Assembly (NCBI RefSeq): GCF_001445655.1
Contig: NZ_LNBE01000004.1
Location: forward strand, 2,232,001-2,296,000
Direction of reading: 5' to 3'
Length of the DNA stretch: 64,000 nucleotides
Origin: Streptomyces roseifaciens
GTDB taxonomy: Bacteria > Actinomycetota > Actinomycetes > Streptomycetales > Streptomycetaceae
A program made the translations under genes and the position numbers. Under the pieces are notes generated by a model. It was given only the letters and a program-made list of their open reading frames with translations. It did not search any database and was not told the DNA's origin. Positions within the stretch are counted from its first letter, which is position 1, and each line of letters starts with the position of its first letter. This document shows, in pieces, positions 44,161-54,025 of this stretch.

Positions 44161-44319
44161 CCGTACGGACGTGCGGTCGTGCACCCGTACGGGGTCGGTT
44201 TTCCGTCCGTTATCCGAGTGCAAGTGGGGTCCGCGGGAAGCGGATTGGCTTATTGTGAGTTCTCCGAAAATCCGTCAACTCCTGCATATTCGCAGGTGAG
44301 TTCGACGATCGGAGAGCCA

Positions 44320-45996
44320 ATGTCCTTATCCGCCGGATCCGCAAGAACCGATCAGGCCATGTCGTCCGGGTCCGCGAGAACGGCCGGTACCGGCAGGCCC
44401 GACGTGCGGCCCGACTCGCGGAGTGAAGCCACCCGCCTGCTCTGTGCGGGGGCGTACCTCGATCTCGACTTCCGCCGGCGCGTCGTCGAAGAGCTGGTGG
44501 AGCACGAGGAGCGGCCGATCGCGCCGTCGCTCGGCGTCGACGTCGTGCCGGTGCTCACCCACGCGCTGCGGGCGCGTGCGCAGGACGTGCTCACGGCGGT
44601 GCTGCTGGCCTGCTTGTGGGCCGCGTTCTTCGCCGTCGGGTTCGCGACCGACGCGGGCACCGACCCGGAGACGGAGATCCCCTGGGCCGTCCTCTACGCC
44701 GCGGTCTGCGTGGTGCAGTGGATCGGGCAGGCGGCCGCCGGGCGCGGGAGCGCCGTCTACGCGGTCGACAACAAGACCCTGCGGGAAGCCGTCAAGGGGC
44801 GGACGTCGCTGCGCGCCCTGCGGGCGGTCGGGCCGCCCATCCTGCAACTCGCCTACTGGATCGTCGCCCTGGTCGCCCTGTTCGAGGGCGCGGGCAACTG
44901 GGCGGCCCTGCTCTTCCCGCTGCTCCTCGTGCTGCCCGTGTGGATGCACCGCTCGCGCGTCGCCTCCGTCATGCGCCTGGAGCTCGGCCGGGAGGCCTTC
45001 GCCCACCACCCCCGCGCGGTGCCGCGCTCGCGCCACCACCGCCGCATCGCGGGGACGATCGACCGCGAGCAGTACGCGGGGCTGACCATCTACGACCCCT
45101 CCCGCCCGTTCCTCGGCATGGGCCGCCCGCACGAGCCGTGGTCGCTCGTCCTGGAGCTCAAGCCCCGGGACGGCGGCAAGGGCGGTGCGCGGCCGCCGTT
45201 CACCGCCCGCGCCGTCGTGGACCTGATCCGGCCGCGCCTGGAGGCGCTGCGCGACTCCGCCGCCGCGACCAGCCGCGACCGGCTCAAGGACCTGGAGATC
45301 GAGGAATTCGTCTACCTGCCCGTGGGCCCGCCCCGGCCCGAGGTCCGCTACGACGCGCCCGTCGTCCGGCAGCACCTGCGGGACGCCGTGGACGAGGGCG
45401 GCGAGGCCCGCCGCTACTTCCTGCGGGTCCGCGTCGGCGCCTGGGACGAGCAGGTCGTCGTCTCCGTGCTGGTCAGGGTGCACACCCAGGGCGGCATGCT
45501 GGTGCTGGAGGTCGTGCCGCACGTGCTCAAGCCGGTCAAGCCGGAGTTCCGCGCGGTCGACGTGATCGCCGCCCGCGGCGAGGACGACATCCTGCGCGAC
45601 GGCGTCCGCGCCCTGCTGACCGCGCCCGCCGCCGGGTTCGCGTCCGCCGTCTCGGCGGTGCGCACGGCCGTCGCCGGTTTCCGCACGTGGCTGGCCGACC
45701 CGCGCCGCGCGGTCCCGGACGGCCCCGCGGGCTCGGTGCGGGAGATCGCCGGGGTGAACTCCGTCTCGCTGTTCCAGGAGATGGACATCAGCCGCTACGT
45801 GAAGACGGTCCAGGACCGGATCGCGAGCGGCGTGCGGGACGCGCTGCGCTCCCAGGGCTATGAGACCGACCAGTTCGAGCAGCAGATCGTGCAGGTCAGC
45901 GAGGGAGGCGTCTTCATCGGCTCGATGAGCGGCGGCGCCGTGGCCGCGGGCAGCGGCGCCCAGGCGAAGAACACCACGAAGGACGGGGGATCATGA
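44320..45996 (+). CDS. Four-helix membrane protein of unknown function
   Basis: A 558-residue protein that I do not recognise. GGAGAG precedes the ATG. Residues about 60-80 are helical and charged (CAGAYLDLDFRRRVVEELVEHEE), then four membrane helices lie at about 95-225, followed by a 330-residue soluble part. It ends in EGGVFIGSMSGGAVAAGSG, a motif found twice in the next protein. The stop overlaps that gene by ATGA. It heads a three-gene operon. The shared motif suggests the two proteins touch each other. Confidence 0.82.
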   Translation: MSLSAGSARTDQAMSSGSARTAGTGRPDVRPDSRSEATRLLCAGAYLDLDFRRRVVEELVEHEERPIAPSLGVDVVPVLTHALRARAQDVLTAVLLACLWAAFFAVGFATDAGTDPETEIPWAVLYAAVCVVQWIGQAAAGRGSAVYAVDNKTLREAVKGRTSLRALRAVGPPILQLAYWIVALVALFEGAGNWAALLFPLLLVLPVWMHRSRVASVMRLELGREAFAHHPRAVPRSRHHRRIAGTIDREQYAGLTIYDPSRPFLGMGRPHEPWSLVLELKPRDGGKGGARPPFTARAVVDLIRPRLEALRDSAAATSRDRLKDLEIEEFVYLPVGPPRPEVRYDAPVVRQHLRDAVDEGGEARRYFLRVRVGAWDEQVVVSVLVRVHTQGGMLVLEVVPHVLKPVKPEFRAVDVIAARGEDDILRDGVRALLTAPAAGFASAVSAVRTAVAGFRTWLADPRRAVPDGPAGSVREIAGVNSVSLFQEMDISRYVKTVQDRIASGVRDALRSQGYETDQFEQQIVQVSEGGVFIGSMSGGAVAAGSGAQAKNTTKDGGS

Positions 45997-46556
45997 CGGA
46001 TCGCAAGCAGGACGGCGACAGCGGTGTCGGCGGCGGTGCCGGCGGCGGCGGCATCGCCATCGGCCGGATGACGGGCGGTGCGGTCGCCGCCGGGGACCGC
46101 GCGCAGGCCGAGAACCACGCGGAACGGGCCGGGAGCCACGCCGAGCGGGCCGGCCGGGACGCTCACCCCGGCACTGCCTTAGCCCCCGTCCCTGCGGAGG
46201 CGCCCGGCCATGGGGGCGTCGCGGTCGGCGAGCTCTCGGGAGGCGCGGTAGCCGCCGGCCGGCAGGCCCGGGCCGTCGACTCCTCCCGGGAGGTCCTGGC
46301 CGTGCCGCCCGAGCTGCTGGAGGCCGTCGCGGAGCTGCGCCGCCAACTGCCCCTGCTCGTACGGGCCGAGGGCGACGGCGTCGACGCGGTCGGGGACGAG
46401 CTCGCCGGCCTGGAGGACGAGGCCCGCCGCACCGGCTGCACGCAACGCGGCCGCCTGGTGCGGCTGCGGGCCCTGCTGAGCAGTGGAGCCACGGCCGCCG
46501 GCGGCCTGGCCTCGGCGGCCACGGTCGCCGAGGCGGCCGGCCGGCTGCTGGCGTGA
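45993..46556 (+). CDS. Small protein with two GGAVAAG motifs
   Basis: A 187-residue protein with no membrane helix. Its N-terminal 95 residues hold two copies of a motif: GGIAIGRMTGGAVAAGDR and GGVAVGELSGGAVAAGRQ. The C-terminal 90 residues are helical (LLEAVAELRRQLPLLVRAEG, LVRLRALLSSGATAAGGLAS). Four-base overlap with the membrane-protein gene upstream and 13 bases to the next gene indicate one operon. Function is unknown; the motifs may mediate homotypic binding to the membrane partner. Confidence 0.8.
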   Translation: MTDRKQDGDSGVGGGAGGGGIAIGRMTGGAVAAGDRAQAENHAERAGSHAERAGRDAHPGTALAPVPAEAPGHGGVAVGELSGGAVAAGRQARAVDSSREVLAVPPELLEAVAELRRQLPLLVRAEGDGVDAVGDELAGLEDEARRTGCTQRGRLVRLRALLSSGATAAGGLASAATVAEAAGRLLA

Positions 46557-46569
46557 GGGGGCGGGGCAC

Positions 46570-47616
46570 ATGAGCCGCTGGGACGCGGATCTCCAGCAGT
46601 GGGTGGAGGACGACCCGCCCGGACGGCGACCGCACGCAGCACCGGGGGACGCCGCGGACGAGCACGACCGCCTCCACGACCGCCTCCACGACCCCGACGA
46701 GCCCGAGGTCCACCTGCTCCCCGGGCCGCCGGACGGCCTGCCCGAGGGGCCGTCGCACGCGGCGATCCTGGCCGGTGCGCTGGCCGGGGTGGTCCTCGTG
46801 GGCGGCCTGGGCGTCGGCGCCTGGGCCCTGATGCGGGACGACGGCGGCGATCCGGGCGCGGGCGGCTCCGGCGGCGCGTCGCCCAGCGCGAGCGCGAGCG
46901 TCCTGCCGAGCCCGGGCCCGTCGTACGGCAGCATCTCCGGCACCACGGGGAGCATGGGCACCACGGGCGGCACGGGGACGACAGGAGGGACGACCAGCGG
47001 GACCACCGGGGGGTTCACGGGCGGTTTCACCGCCGGTGCCACGGGTTACGGCACGGGCGGCTACAGCCCGGGCACTCCGAGTGCCCCGCCCAGCGCCTTC
47101 TCCGGAACCGGACCGGGGTCCGGTCAGGGCTCCACCCAGGACGCCCCGGCCGGCTTCCACCGCACGGAGGACGTGTCCGGCTTCCGCGCGGACGTCCCGC
47201 AGGGGTGGGAGCGCACCACGGAGGGCGCCAGCGTCTTCTTCAAGCGGGCGGACGGCAACAGCCTGATCCAGGTGTTCACCCTGGCGGGCCCCGAGCCGAC
47301 GCCCTACGCGGCGCTGGAGGAGACCGAGCGGGCCGTGTCCAAAAACAAGGGGTACCGCAAGCTGGGCCTGACCACGGTGGGCAGCCCCTCGTACGACGCG
47401 GCGGAGCTGGAGTACACCTACGTCAGGCCCGACGGCACCGTGCGCCGCATCGTCGACCGGGCGTTCACCGGGCCCGACCGGCGGCAGTACGCGCTGCTGG
47501 TCGCGGGGCCCGCCGACGAGTGGTCCGGGCACCAGGAGATCTACCGGGTGCTGCTGGGGTCGTTCTGCCCTTCCGGGTACTGCGCGAGCAGCGGTGGCGG
47601 CAGCGACGCTCAGTGA
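46570..47616 (+). CDS. Single-pass membrane protein with PsbP-like outer domain
   Basis: A 348-residue protein. An N-terminal cytoplasmic stretch (SRWDADLQQWVEDDPP), one membrane helix at about 75-97 (AAILAGALAGVVLVGGLGVGA), a Gly/Thr/Ser-rich linker and an outer domain from about 195 (FRADVPQGWERTTEGASVFF) are seen. That domain resembles the one ending the Ser/Thr kinase at 5362-7179. GAGGGGGCGGGG precedes the ATG. It is third in the operon. The function is unknown. Confidence 0.82.
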   Translation: MSRWDADLQQWVEDDPPGRRPHAAPGDAADEHDRLHDRLHDPDEPEVHLLPGPPDGLPEGPSHAAILAGALAGVVLVGGLGVGAWALMRDDGGDPGAGGSGGASPSASASVLPSPGPSYGSISGTTGSMGTTGGTGTTGGTTSGTTGGFTGGFTAGATGYGTGGYSPGTPSAPPSAFSGTGPGSGQGSTQDAPAGFHRTEDVSGFRADVPQGWERTTEGASVFFKRADGNSLIQVFTLAGPEPTPYAALEETERAVSKNKGYRKLGLTTVGSPSYDAAELEYTYVRPDGTVRRIVDRAFTGPDRRQYALLVAGPADEWSGHQEIYRVLLGSFCPSGYCASSGGGSDAQ

Positions 47617-47742
47617 CCCGCGTCACTCTTTGTGAAGAAAGAGGCATAGCTTTTCGCCTTTTGGTTAGGCGCGTCCCGTTGCCGCCCGAGCGTCCTGCCC
47701 GGCGGCAGCGGGACAGACCAGGAACCGGAAGGCAGAGAAGAC

Positions 47743-49251
47743 ATGTCGTCAGTCGAGACCATCCACGTCGACGGGGTGTGGCGCGCCGCCGCGTCCGGTG
47801 CCCAGCGGGAGGTGCTCGACCCCGCGGACGCCAAGACCCTCGCCGTGGTCTCCGAGGGCGGCGCCGACGACACGGACGCCGCCGTCGCCGCGGCCCGCCG
47901 CGCCTTCGACGGCGGGCAGGGCGTCTGGCCGCGGACGCCCGTGGCCGAGCGGGCGGCGCTGCTGCGCCGCGTCGCGGACCTCCTCCAGCGCGACCGCGAG
48001 GAGATCGCGCTGACCGAGAGCCGGGACACCGGCAAGACCCTCGAAGAGGGCCGCACCGACGTCGACTGCGTGACCGACGCCTTCCGCTACTTCGCCGACC
48101 TCGTCGTGAACGAGGGCGGCGGGCGCGTCGTCGACGCGGGCTCGGACACCGTGCACAGCGTCGTCGTCCACGAGCCGGTCGGCGTCTGCGCGCTGATCAC
48201 CCCCTGGAACTACCCCCTGCTGCAGGCCAGCTGGAAGATCGCCCCCGCGCTGGCGGCGGGCGACACCTTCGTCATCAAGCCCAGCGAGGTCACCCCGCTG
48301 TCCACCGTGCTGCTGATGAAGCTGCTGGTGGAGGCGGGCCTCCCGGACGGCGTCGGCAACCTCGTCACCGGCGCTGGCGACCCCGTGGGCGCCCGCCTGT
48401 CCGAGCACCCCGACGTCGACCTCGTCTCCTTCACCGGCGGCCTCTCCTCCGGCACCAAGGTGATGCAGGCCGCGGCGCCCACCGTGAAGAAGGTCGCCCT
48501 CGAACTCGGCGGCAAGAACCCCAACGTGGTCTTCGCCGACGCCTGCGCGACCGACGAGGACTTCGACACCGCCGTCGACCAGGCCCTCAACGCCGCGTTC
48601 ATCCACAGCGGCCAGGTCTGCTCGGCCGGCTCCCGCCTCATCATCGAGGAGTCCGTCCGCGACCGCTTCGTCGCCGAACTCGCCCGCCGCGCCGCGAAGA
48701 TCCGCCTCGGCCGCGGCACCGAGGACGGCGTCGAGTGCGGCCCGCTGGTCTCCGCGCAGCAGCTCGACAAGACCGAGGCCTACGTCGCCTCCGCCCTCGC
48801 CGAGGGTGCAACCCTGCGCTGCGGCGGCTCCCAGCCGGAGCCGGACGAGGTGCGCCCCGAAGGCGGCTACTTCTTCTCGCCGACCGTCCTCGACCACTGC
48901 CACCGTGCGATGAAGGTCGTCCGCGAGGAGACCTTCGGCCCGATCCTCACCGTCGAGGTCTTCCGCACCGAGGACGAGGCCGTGGCCCTGGCCAACGACA
49001 CCGAGTACGGCCTCGCCGGCGCCGTGTGGACGAAGGACGCGGGCCGCGCGCGCCGCGTCGCCGGCCGGCTGCGCCACGGCACCGTCTGGATCAACGACTT
49101 CCACCCCTACCTGCCGCAGGCGGAATGGGGCGGCTTCGGCAAGTCCGGCATCGGCCGCGAGCTCGGCCCCGCGGGCCTGGCCGAATACCGCGAGGCCAAG
49201 CACATCTACCAGAACCTCGCGCCCGAGCCGGTGCGCTGGTTCGCCGGCTGA
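47743..49251 (+). CDS. betB: Betaine-aldehyde dehydrogenase-type aldehyde dehydrogenase
   Basis: A 502-residue NAD-dependent enzyme, likely oxidising betaine aldehyde to glycine betaine. ITPWNYPLLQASWKIAPALA binds cofactor, ALELGGKNPN holds the general base Glu and SGQVCSAGSRL the nucleophile Cys. It opens a five-gene operon with a GMC oxidoreductase and a betaine/proline-type ABC importer, which makes the substrate choice likely, although the family also uses other aldehydes. Confidence 0.88.
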   Translation: MSSVETIHVDGVWRAAASGAQREVLDPADAKTLAVVSEGGADDTDAAVAAARRAFDGGQGVWPRTPVAERAALLRRVADLLQRDREEIALTESRDTGKTLEEGRTDVDCVTDAFRYFADLVVNEGGGRVVDAGSDTVHSVVVHEPVGVCALITPWNYPLLQASWKIAPALAAGDTFVIKPSEVTPLSTVLLMKLLVEAGLPDGVGNLVTGAGDPVGARLSEHPDVDLVSFTGGLSSGTKVMQAAAPTVKKVALELGGKNPNVVFADACATDEDFDTAVDQALNAAFIHSGQVCSAGSRLIIEESVRDRFVAELARRAAKIRLGRGTEDGVECGPLVSAQQLDKTEAYVASALAEGATLRCGGSQPEPDEVRPEGGYFFSPTVLDHCHRAMKVVREETFGPILTVEVFRTEDEAVALANDTEYGLAGAVWTKDAGRARRVAGRLRHGTVWINDFHPYLPQAEWGGFGKSGIGRELGPAGLAEYREAKHIYQNLAPEPVRWFAG

Positions 49252-49302
49252 GCCAGCCTCATTCCGTAAGCGAAGAACCTTCCTGCCCCGAGGAGTACCC
49301 CC

Positions 49303-50865
49303 ATGCCCCCCGTAGCCCAGAAGATCACGGCCGACTATGTCGTCGTCGGCGGCGGCACCGCCGGCTCGGTCATCGCCTCCCGCCTCGCGGAGGACCCCGG
49401 GACCTCCGTCGTCGTCATCGAAGGCGGCCCGTCCGACATCGACCGCGAGGACGTGCTGACGCTGCGCAAGTGGCTCGGCCTGCTCGGCGGCGAGCTGGAC
49501 TACGAGTACACCACCACGGAACAGCCCCGCGGCAACTCGCACATCCTGCACAGCCGGGCCAAGGTGCTGGGCGGCTGCTCCTCCCACAACACCCTCATCT
49601 CCTTCAAGCCCCTGCCCTCCGACTGGGACGAGTGGGAGGCCGCGGGCGCCGCCGGCTGGGGCGCGAAGGACATGGACCCCTACTTCGGCAAGCTCCGCAA
49701 CAACATCGTGCGGGTCGCCAAGAAGGACCAGAACGCCATCGCCTCCGACTGGATCGAGGCCGTCAAGAGCGCGCTCGGCGTCCCCGAGGTCACCGGCTTC
49801 AACGACAAGCCCTTCGACGAGGGCGTCGGCTTCTTCGACCTCGCGTACCACCCGGAGAACAACAAGCGCTCCTCCGCCTCCGTCGCCTACCTCCACCCCC
49901 ACATGGAGGCCGGCGACCGGCCCAACCTCCACCTGATGCTGGAGACCTGGGCGCACAAGCTGGAGCTGGAGGGCACCCGCGCCAAGGGCGTGCACGTCCG
50001 CACCAAGGCCGGCGAGGAGATCTACGTCGAGGCCGGCCGCGAGGTGCTGGTGTGCGCCGGCGCCGTCGACACGCCCCGGCTGCTGATGCACTCCGGCATC
50101 GGCCCGAAGAAGGACCTCGAAGCGCTCGGCATACCCTGCGTGCTCGACCTGCCGGGCGTCGGCGAGAACCTCATCGACCACCCCGAGTCGGTCATCGTCT
50201 GGGAGACCGAAGGCCCCATCCCGGGCAACTCCGCGATGGACTCCGACGCGGGCCTGTTCGTCAAGCGGGACCCGGAGCACCAGGGCCCGGACCTGATGTT
50301 CCACTTCTACCAGATCCCCTTCACGGACAACCCCGAGCGCCTGGGCTACGAACGCCCCGAGCACGGCGTGTCCATGACCCCCAACATCCCCAAGTCCCGC
50401 GCCCGCGGCCGCCTCTACCTCACCTCCGCGGACCCCGAGGTCAAGCCCGCCCTCGACTTCCGCTACTTCGAGGACGAGGACGACTACGACGGCCGCACCC
50501 TCGTCGACGGCATCAAGCTCGCCCGCAAGGTCGCCGAGGCCGAGCCGTTCAGGAAGTGGCTCAAGCGCGAGGTCTTCCCCGGGCCCGAGGTCACCGACGA
50601 CGCCGAGATCAGCGAGCTCGTGCGCAAGGCCGCGCACACCGTCTACCACCCCGCCGGCACCTGCCGGATGGGCGACGCGGGCGACGCCCTCGCCGTGGTC
50701 GACCCCCAGCTGCGGATCCGCGGCCTGGAGAACATCCGCATCGCGGACGCGTCCGTCTTCCCGACGATGCCCGCCGTGAACCCGATGATCGGAGTCCTGA
50801 TGGTGGGAGAGAAGTGCGCGGAGATGCTTGTAGCAGGCCCCGGCACCGGGGGTGACTCCCGATGA
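49303..50865 (+). CDS. GMC oxidoreductase, choline dehydrogenase-like
   Basis: A 520-residue flavoenzyme. [20 protein letters not shown] is the FAD-binding loop; [10 protein letters not shown] and the C-terminal [11 protein letters not shown] (catalytic His region) are GMC signatures. Together with the adjacent aldehyde dehydrogenase it would oxidise choline to betaine in two steps. GAGGAG precedes the ATG. Another alcohol substrate cannot be excluded, so betA is not claimed. The stop overlaps the ABC ATPase gene by ATGA. Confidence 0.87.
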   Translation: MPPVAQKITADYVVVGGGTAGSVIASRLAEDPGTSVVVIEGGPSDIDREDVLTLRKWLGLLGGELDYEYTTTEQPRGNSHILHSRAKVLGGCSSHNTLISFKPLPSDWDEWEAAGAAGWGAKDMDPYFGKLRNNIVRVAKKDQNAIASDWIEAVKSALGVPEVTGFNDKPFDEGVGFFDLAYHPENNKRSSASVAYLHPHMEAGDRPNLHLMLETWAHKLELEGTRAKGVHVRTKAGEEIYVEAGREVLVCAGAVDTPRLLMHSGIGPKKDLEALGIPCVLDLPGVGENLIDHPESVIVWETEGPIPGNSAMDSDAGLFVKRDPEHQGPDLMFHFYQIPFTDNPERLGYERPEHGVSMTPNIPKSRARGRLYLTSADPEVKPALDFRYFEDEDDYDGRTLVDGIKLARKVAEAEPFRKWLKREVFPGPEVTDDAEISELVRKAAHTVYHPAGTCRMGDAGDALAVVDPQLRIRGLENIRIADASVFPTMPAVNPMIGVLMVGEKCAEMLVAGPGTGGDSR

Positions 50866-51977
50866 ACGGCACCGGCGCCGGCACCGGCGCACCCACCGAC
50901 CGCACGCCCGGGAGCACGCCGCAGACCGCGGGCGACGCACCGGCCGTCTTCTCCGTCCGCAACCTGTGGAAGGTCTTCGGGCCGAAGGCCGACCGCGTCC
51001 CCGGCAGCGACCTCGCCGCCCTCTCCGCCGAGGAACTGCGCGAGCAGGCCGGCTGCACCGTGGCCGTCCGCGACGTCTCCTTCGACGTCCGCCAGGGCGA
51101 GGTCTTCGTCGTCATGGGCCTCTCCGGCTCCGGCAAGTCCACGCTCGTCCGCTGCCTGACCCGGCTCATCGAGCCGACCTCCGGCACCATCGCCATCGAC
51201 GGCGAGGACGTGTGCGGCATGGACAAGGGCGCCCTGCGCGAGCTGCGCCGCCACCGCGCGGCCATGGTCTTCCAGCACTTCGGCCTGCTCCCGCACCGCT
51301 CCGTCCTCGACAACGTCGCCTACGGGCTGGAGATCCAGGGCATCGCCAAGGCCGAACGCCGCGCCAAGGCCGCCGAGATGGTGGAGAAGGTCGGCCTCGC
51401 GGGCATGGAGGCCCGCCGCCCCGGCCAGCTCTCCGGCGGCCAGCAGCAGCGCGTGGGCCTCGCCCGCGCCCTCGCCGCCGACCCCGAAGTCCTCCTGTTC
51501 GACGAGCCGTTCAGCGCCCTCGACCCGCTCATCCGCCGCGACATGCAGGAAGAGGTCGTCCGCCTGCACCGCGACGAGGGCCGCACCATGGTCTTCATCA
51601 CCCACGACCTGTCCGAGGCGCTGCGCCTCGGCGACCGGATCGCCCTGATGCGCGACGGCCGCGTCGTGCAGTGCGGCACGCCGGAGGAGATCGTGGGCTC
51701 CCCCGCGGACGACTACGTCCGCGACTTCGTGCGGGACGTCCCGCGCGAACAGGTCCTGACCGTCCGGCGCGCCATGCGGCCCGCCGCCGCGGGCGAGTCG
51801 GAGTCGGGCGAGTCCCTCGCCCCCACGACGACCGTCGCGGAAGCGATCGAGACGGTCGCGCGCACGGGCAACCCGGCCCGCGTCGTCGACGGCGGCCGCT
51901 GCGTCGGCGTCGTCGACCACCGGAGCCTGCTCGGCGTGGTCGCGGGCCTGGACGCCGGCGAAAGGACGGCCGCGTGA
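50862..51977 (+). CDS. Glycine betaine/proline ABC transporter, ATP-binding subunit
   Basis: A 371-residue ATPase of the ProV/OpuAA type. Walker [10 protein letters not shown], signature [15 protein letters not shown] and Walker [13 protein letters not shown] are clear. The early segment [10 protein letters not shown] and [20 protein letters not shown] is the ProV-specific N-terminus. One CBS-like domain remains at the C-terminus ([17 protein letters not shown]), where related proteins sense ionic strength. It overlaps both neighbours by four bases. Confidence 0.94.
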   Translation: MNGTGAGTGAPTDRTPGSTPQTAGDAPAVFSVRNLWKVFGPKADRVPGSDLAALSAEELREQAGCTVAVRDVSFDVRQGEVFVVMGLSGSGKSTLVRCLTRLIEPTSGTIAIDGEDVCGMDKGALRELRRHRAAMVFQHFGLLPHRSVLDNVAYGLEIQGIAKAERRAKAAEMVEKVGLAGMEARRPGQLSGGQQQRVGLARALAADPEVLLFDEPFSALDPLIRRDMQEEVVRLHRDEGRTMVFITHDLSEALRLGDRIALMRDGRVVQCGTPEEIVGSPADDYVRDFVRDVPREQVLTVRRAMRPAAAGESESGESLAPTTTVAEAIETVARTGNPARVVDGGRCVGVVDHRSLLGVVAGLDAGERTAA

Positions 51978-54025
51978 CCGTACACACAGCTCCCCCTCAG
52001 ATGAAGACGGCGCCGCCCGGCCGCGACGCCACCGGGCCGAACCCCGGGGCGCTCGCGCTGCGCACCCTGTGGGCCCGCCCCGCGGCCCGCAAGCTGCTCG
52101 TCCTCGCCGCCGCCGCGGCCGTCCTCGTGCCCGTGGCGGCAGCGGTCCACGGCAGCGGCACCTGGCCGTCCGCGCTCACCGTCGACCTGACCGGGCCCCT
52201 GACCGGGGCCAGTGACTGGATCATCGACAACCGCGACGGCCACTGGGCCTTCCTCTACTTCTTCGGGCACATCAGCGGCGCGATCATCGGCGCCGTGCAC
52301 GCCGTCTACACCGTCCTCCTGGCCCTCGGCTGGGCCGGAGTGACGGCAGCGGCGGCGCTGATCGCCTGGCGCGTCGCGGGCGCACGGGTCGCCGTGACCG
52401 CCCTCGCCTCGTTCGCCGCCTGCGGCCTGCTCGGCATGTGGGTGCCCACGATGCGCACGCTCGCGCTGATGATCGTCGCGGTGGCGGTGTCCGTCGTCGT
52501 GGGCGCGCTGATGGGCCTCGCAGCGGGCCTGTCGGACCGTACGTTCCGCGCGCTGCGGCCCGTCCTCGACACCATGCAGGCGCTGCCCGCCTTCGCGTAC
52601 CTGCTGCCCGTCGTCCTCGTCTTCGGCATCGGCGTGGCGCCCGCCGTCCTGGCGACCGTCGTCTACGCGGCGCCGCCCATGGCCCGCCTCACCGCGCTCG
52701 GCCTGCGCTCCACCGACCAGGGCGTCCTGGAGGCGGTGGAGTCGCTCGGCGCGACCGGACGGCAGCGGCTGCTGACCGCACGCCTGCCGCTCGCCCGCCG
52801 CGAGCTGCTCCTGGGCGTCAACCAGACCATCATGATGGCCCTGTCCATGGCCGTCATCGCCTCCGTGATCGGCGCGGACGGCCTGGGAGACCGCGTCTAC
52901 CAGGCCCTGTCGACGGTGGACGTCGGCAGCGCCCTGGCCGCGGGCATCCCGATCGTCCTCCTGGCGATCGTCCTGGACCGCACGACGGCGGGCGCGGCCG
53001 CCCCCCGGCCCACCCGCCGCTCCCGCTTCCCCAGGTTGTGGGCAGGCGTTCCGCAGGGCGGAACGGGTGGGCACAACCCGACGACGGGCCGCACCCGAAC
53101 GGCAGCCACGTGGGCGCTGGGCATAGCGCTGACCGTGGCCCTAGGCCGACTCGGCGGCACGGCGTGGCCCGACGGCTGGACCGTCGCCATCGCCGGCCCC
53201 GTCAACGAGGCCAAGGACTGGATGGTCGACCACCTCTACACCGGCCTCCCCGGCATCGGCGGCACCGCCGACCTCGCCGCCCACTACACCGCCTGGGTCC
53301 TCGACCCCCTGCGCGACGGCCTCCTGGCCCTCCCCTGGTGGGGCGCCCTGCTCATCGTGGCGGCCCTCGCCTGGCTCATCGGCACGTGGCGGACCGCGCT
53401 GACGGCAGTCCTGTCGCTGGCCGCGATCGGCGTGCTGGGCCGCTGGGAGCTGTCGATGGACACGCTCTCGCAGGTGGTCGCCGCCGTGGCCGTCACGCTC
53501 GTCCTCGGCTTCACGATCGCCGTGCCCGCCGCGCGCAGCCCGCGCGTGGAGCGGCTGCTGCGGCCGGTCCTGGACGTCTTCCAGACGATGCCGCAGTTCG
53601 TGTACCTGATCCCCGTCGTGGCGCTGTTCGGCATCGGCCGGGCCCCGGCCGCCGCGGCCGCGGTCGTCTACGCGCTGCCCGCCGTCGTCCGCATCGCGAG
53701 CGAGGGCCTGCGCCGGGTGAACCCCGGTGCGATGGAGTCGGCCCGCTCGCTGGGCGCGACCGGCGGTCAGCAGCTGCGCCAGGTGCAGTTCCCGCTGGCC
53801 CGCCCGCAGCTGCTGCTCGCGGTCAACCAGGCCGTGGTGCTGGTGCTGTCGGTCGTCATCATCGGCGGTCTCGTCGGCGGCGGCGCGCTCGGCTACGAGG
53901 TCGTCTTCGGCCTGGCCCAGGGCGACCTGGCCACGGGCCTCACCGCGGGTGTGGCCATCGCGTGCCTGGGGCTGATGCTCGACCGGGTCACGCAGCCGAC
54001 GAAGGGAGCGCGTGATGGCGCATAA
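51974..54025 (+). CDS. Glycine betaine/proline ABC transporter, fused double permease
   Basis: A 683-residue membrane protein made of two ProW-like permeases in one chain. Each half has its own EAA loop contacting the ATPase: [14 protein letters not shown] near residue 255 and [14 protein letters not shown] near residue 590. Each also has its own set of helices and a VNQ motif ([38 protein letters not shown]). Usual OpuAB/ProW are single permeases that dimerise. Fusion means the channel is a built-in heterodimer. It overlaps the binding-protein gene by 11 bases. Confidence 0.92.
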   Translation: MTVHTAPPQMKTAPPGRDATGPNPGALALRTLWARPAARKLLVLAAAAAVLVPVAAAVHGSGTWPSALTVDLTGPLTGASDWIIDNRDGHWAFLYFFGHISGAIIGAVHAVYTVLLALGWAGVTAAAALIAWRVAGARVAVTALASFAACGLLGMWVPTMRTLALMIVAVAVSVVVGALMGLAAGLSDRTFRALRPVLDTMQALPAFAYLLPVVLVFGIGVAPAVLATVVYAAPPMARLTALGLRSTDQGVLEAVESLGATGRQRLLTARLPLARRELLLGVNQTIMMALSMAVIASVIGADGLGDRVYQALSTVDVGSALAAGIPIVLLAIVLDRTTAGAAAPRPTRRSRFPRLWAGVPQGGTGGHNPTTGRTRTAATWALGIALTVALGRLGGTAWPDGWTVAIAGPVNEAKDWMVDHLYTGLPGIGGTADLAAHYTAWVLDPLRDGLLALPWWGALLIVAALAWLIGTWRTALTAVLSLAAIGVLGRWELSMDTLSQVVAAVAVTLVLGFTIAVPAARSPRVERLLRPVLDVFQTMPQFVYLIPVVALFGIGRAPAAAAAVVYALPAVVRIASEGLRRVNPGAMESARSLGATGGQQLRQVQFPLARPQLLLAVNQAVVLVLSVVIIGGLVGGGALGYEVVFGLAQGDLATGLTAGVAIACLGLMLDRVTQPTKGARDGA

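Noticed and set aside
46599..50855. Very long open frame running across four genes in another frame
   Set aside because: Arg/Pro-rich translation typical of a shifted frame over GC-rich genes; the true genes have clear domains and ribosome sites.
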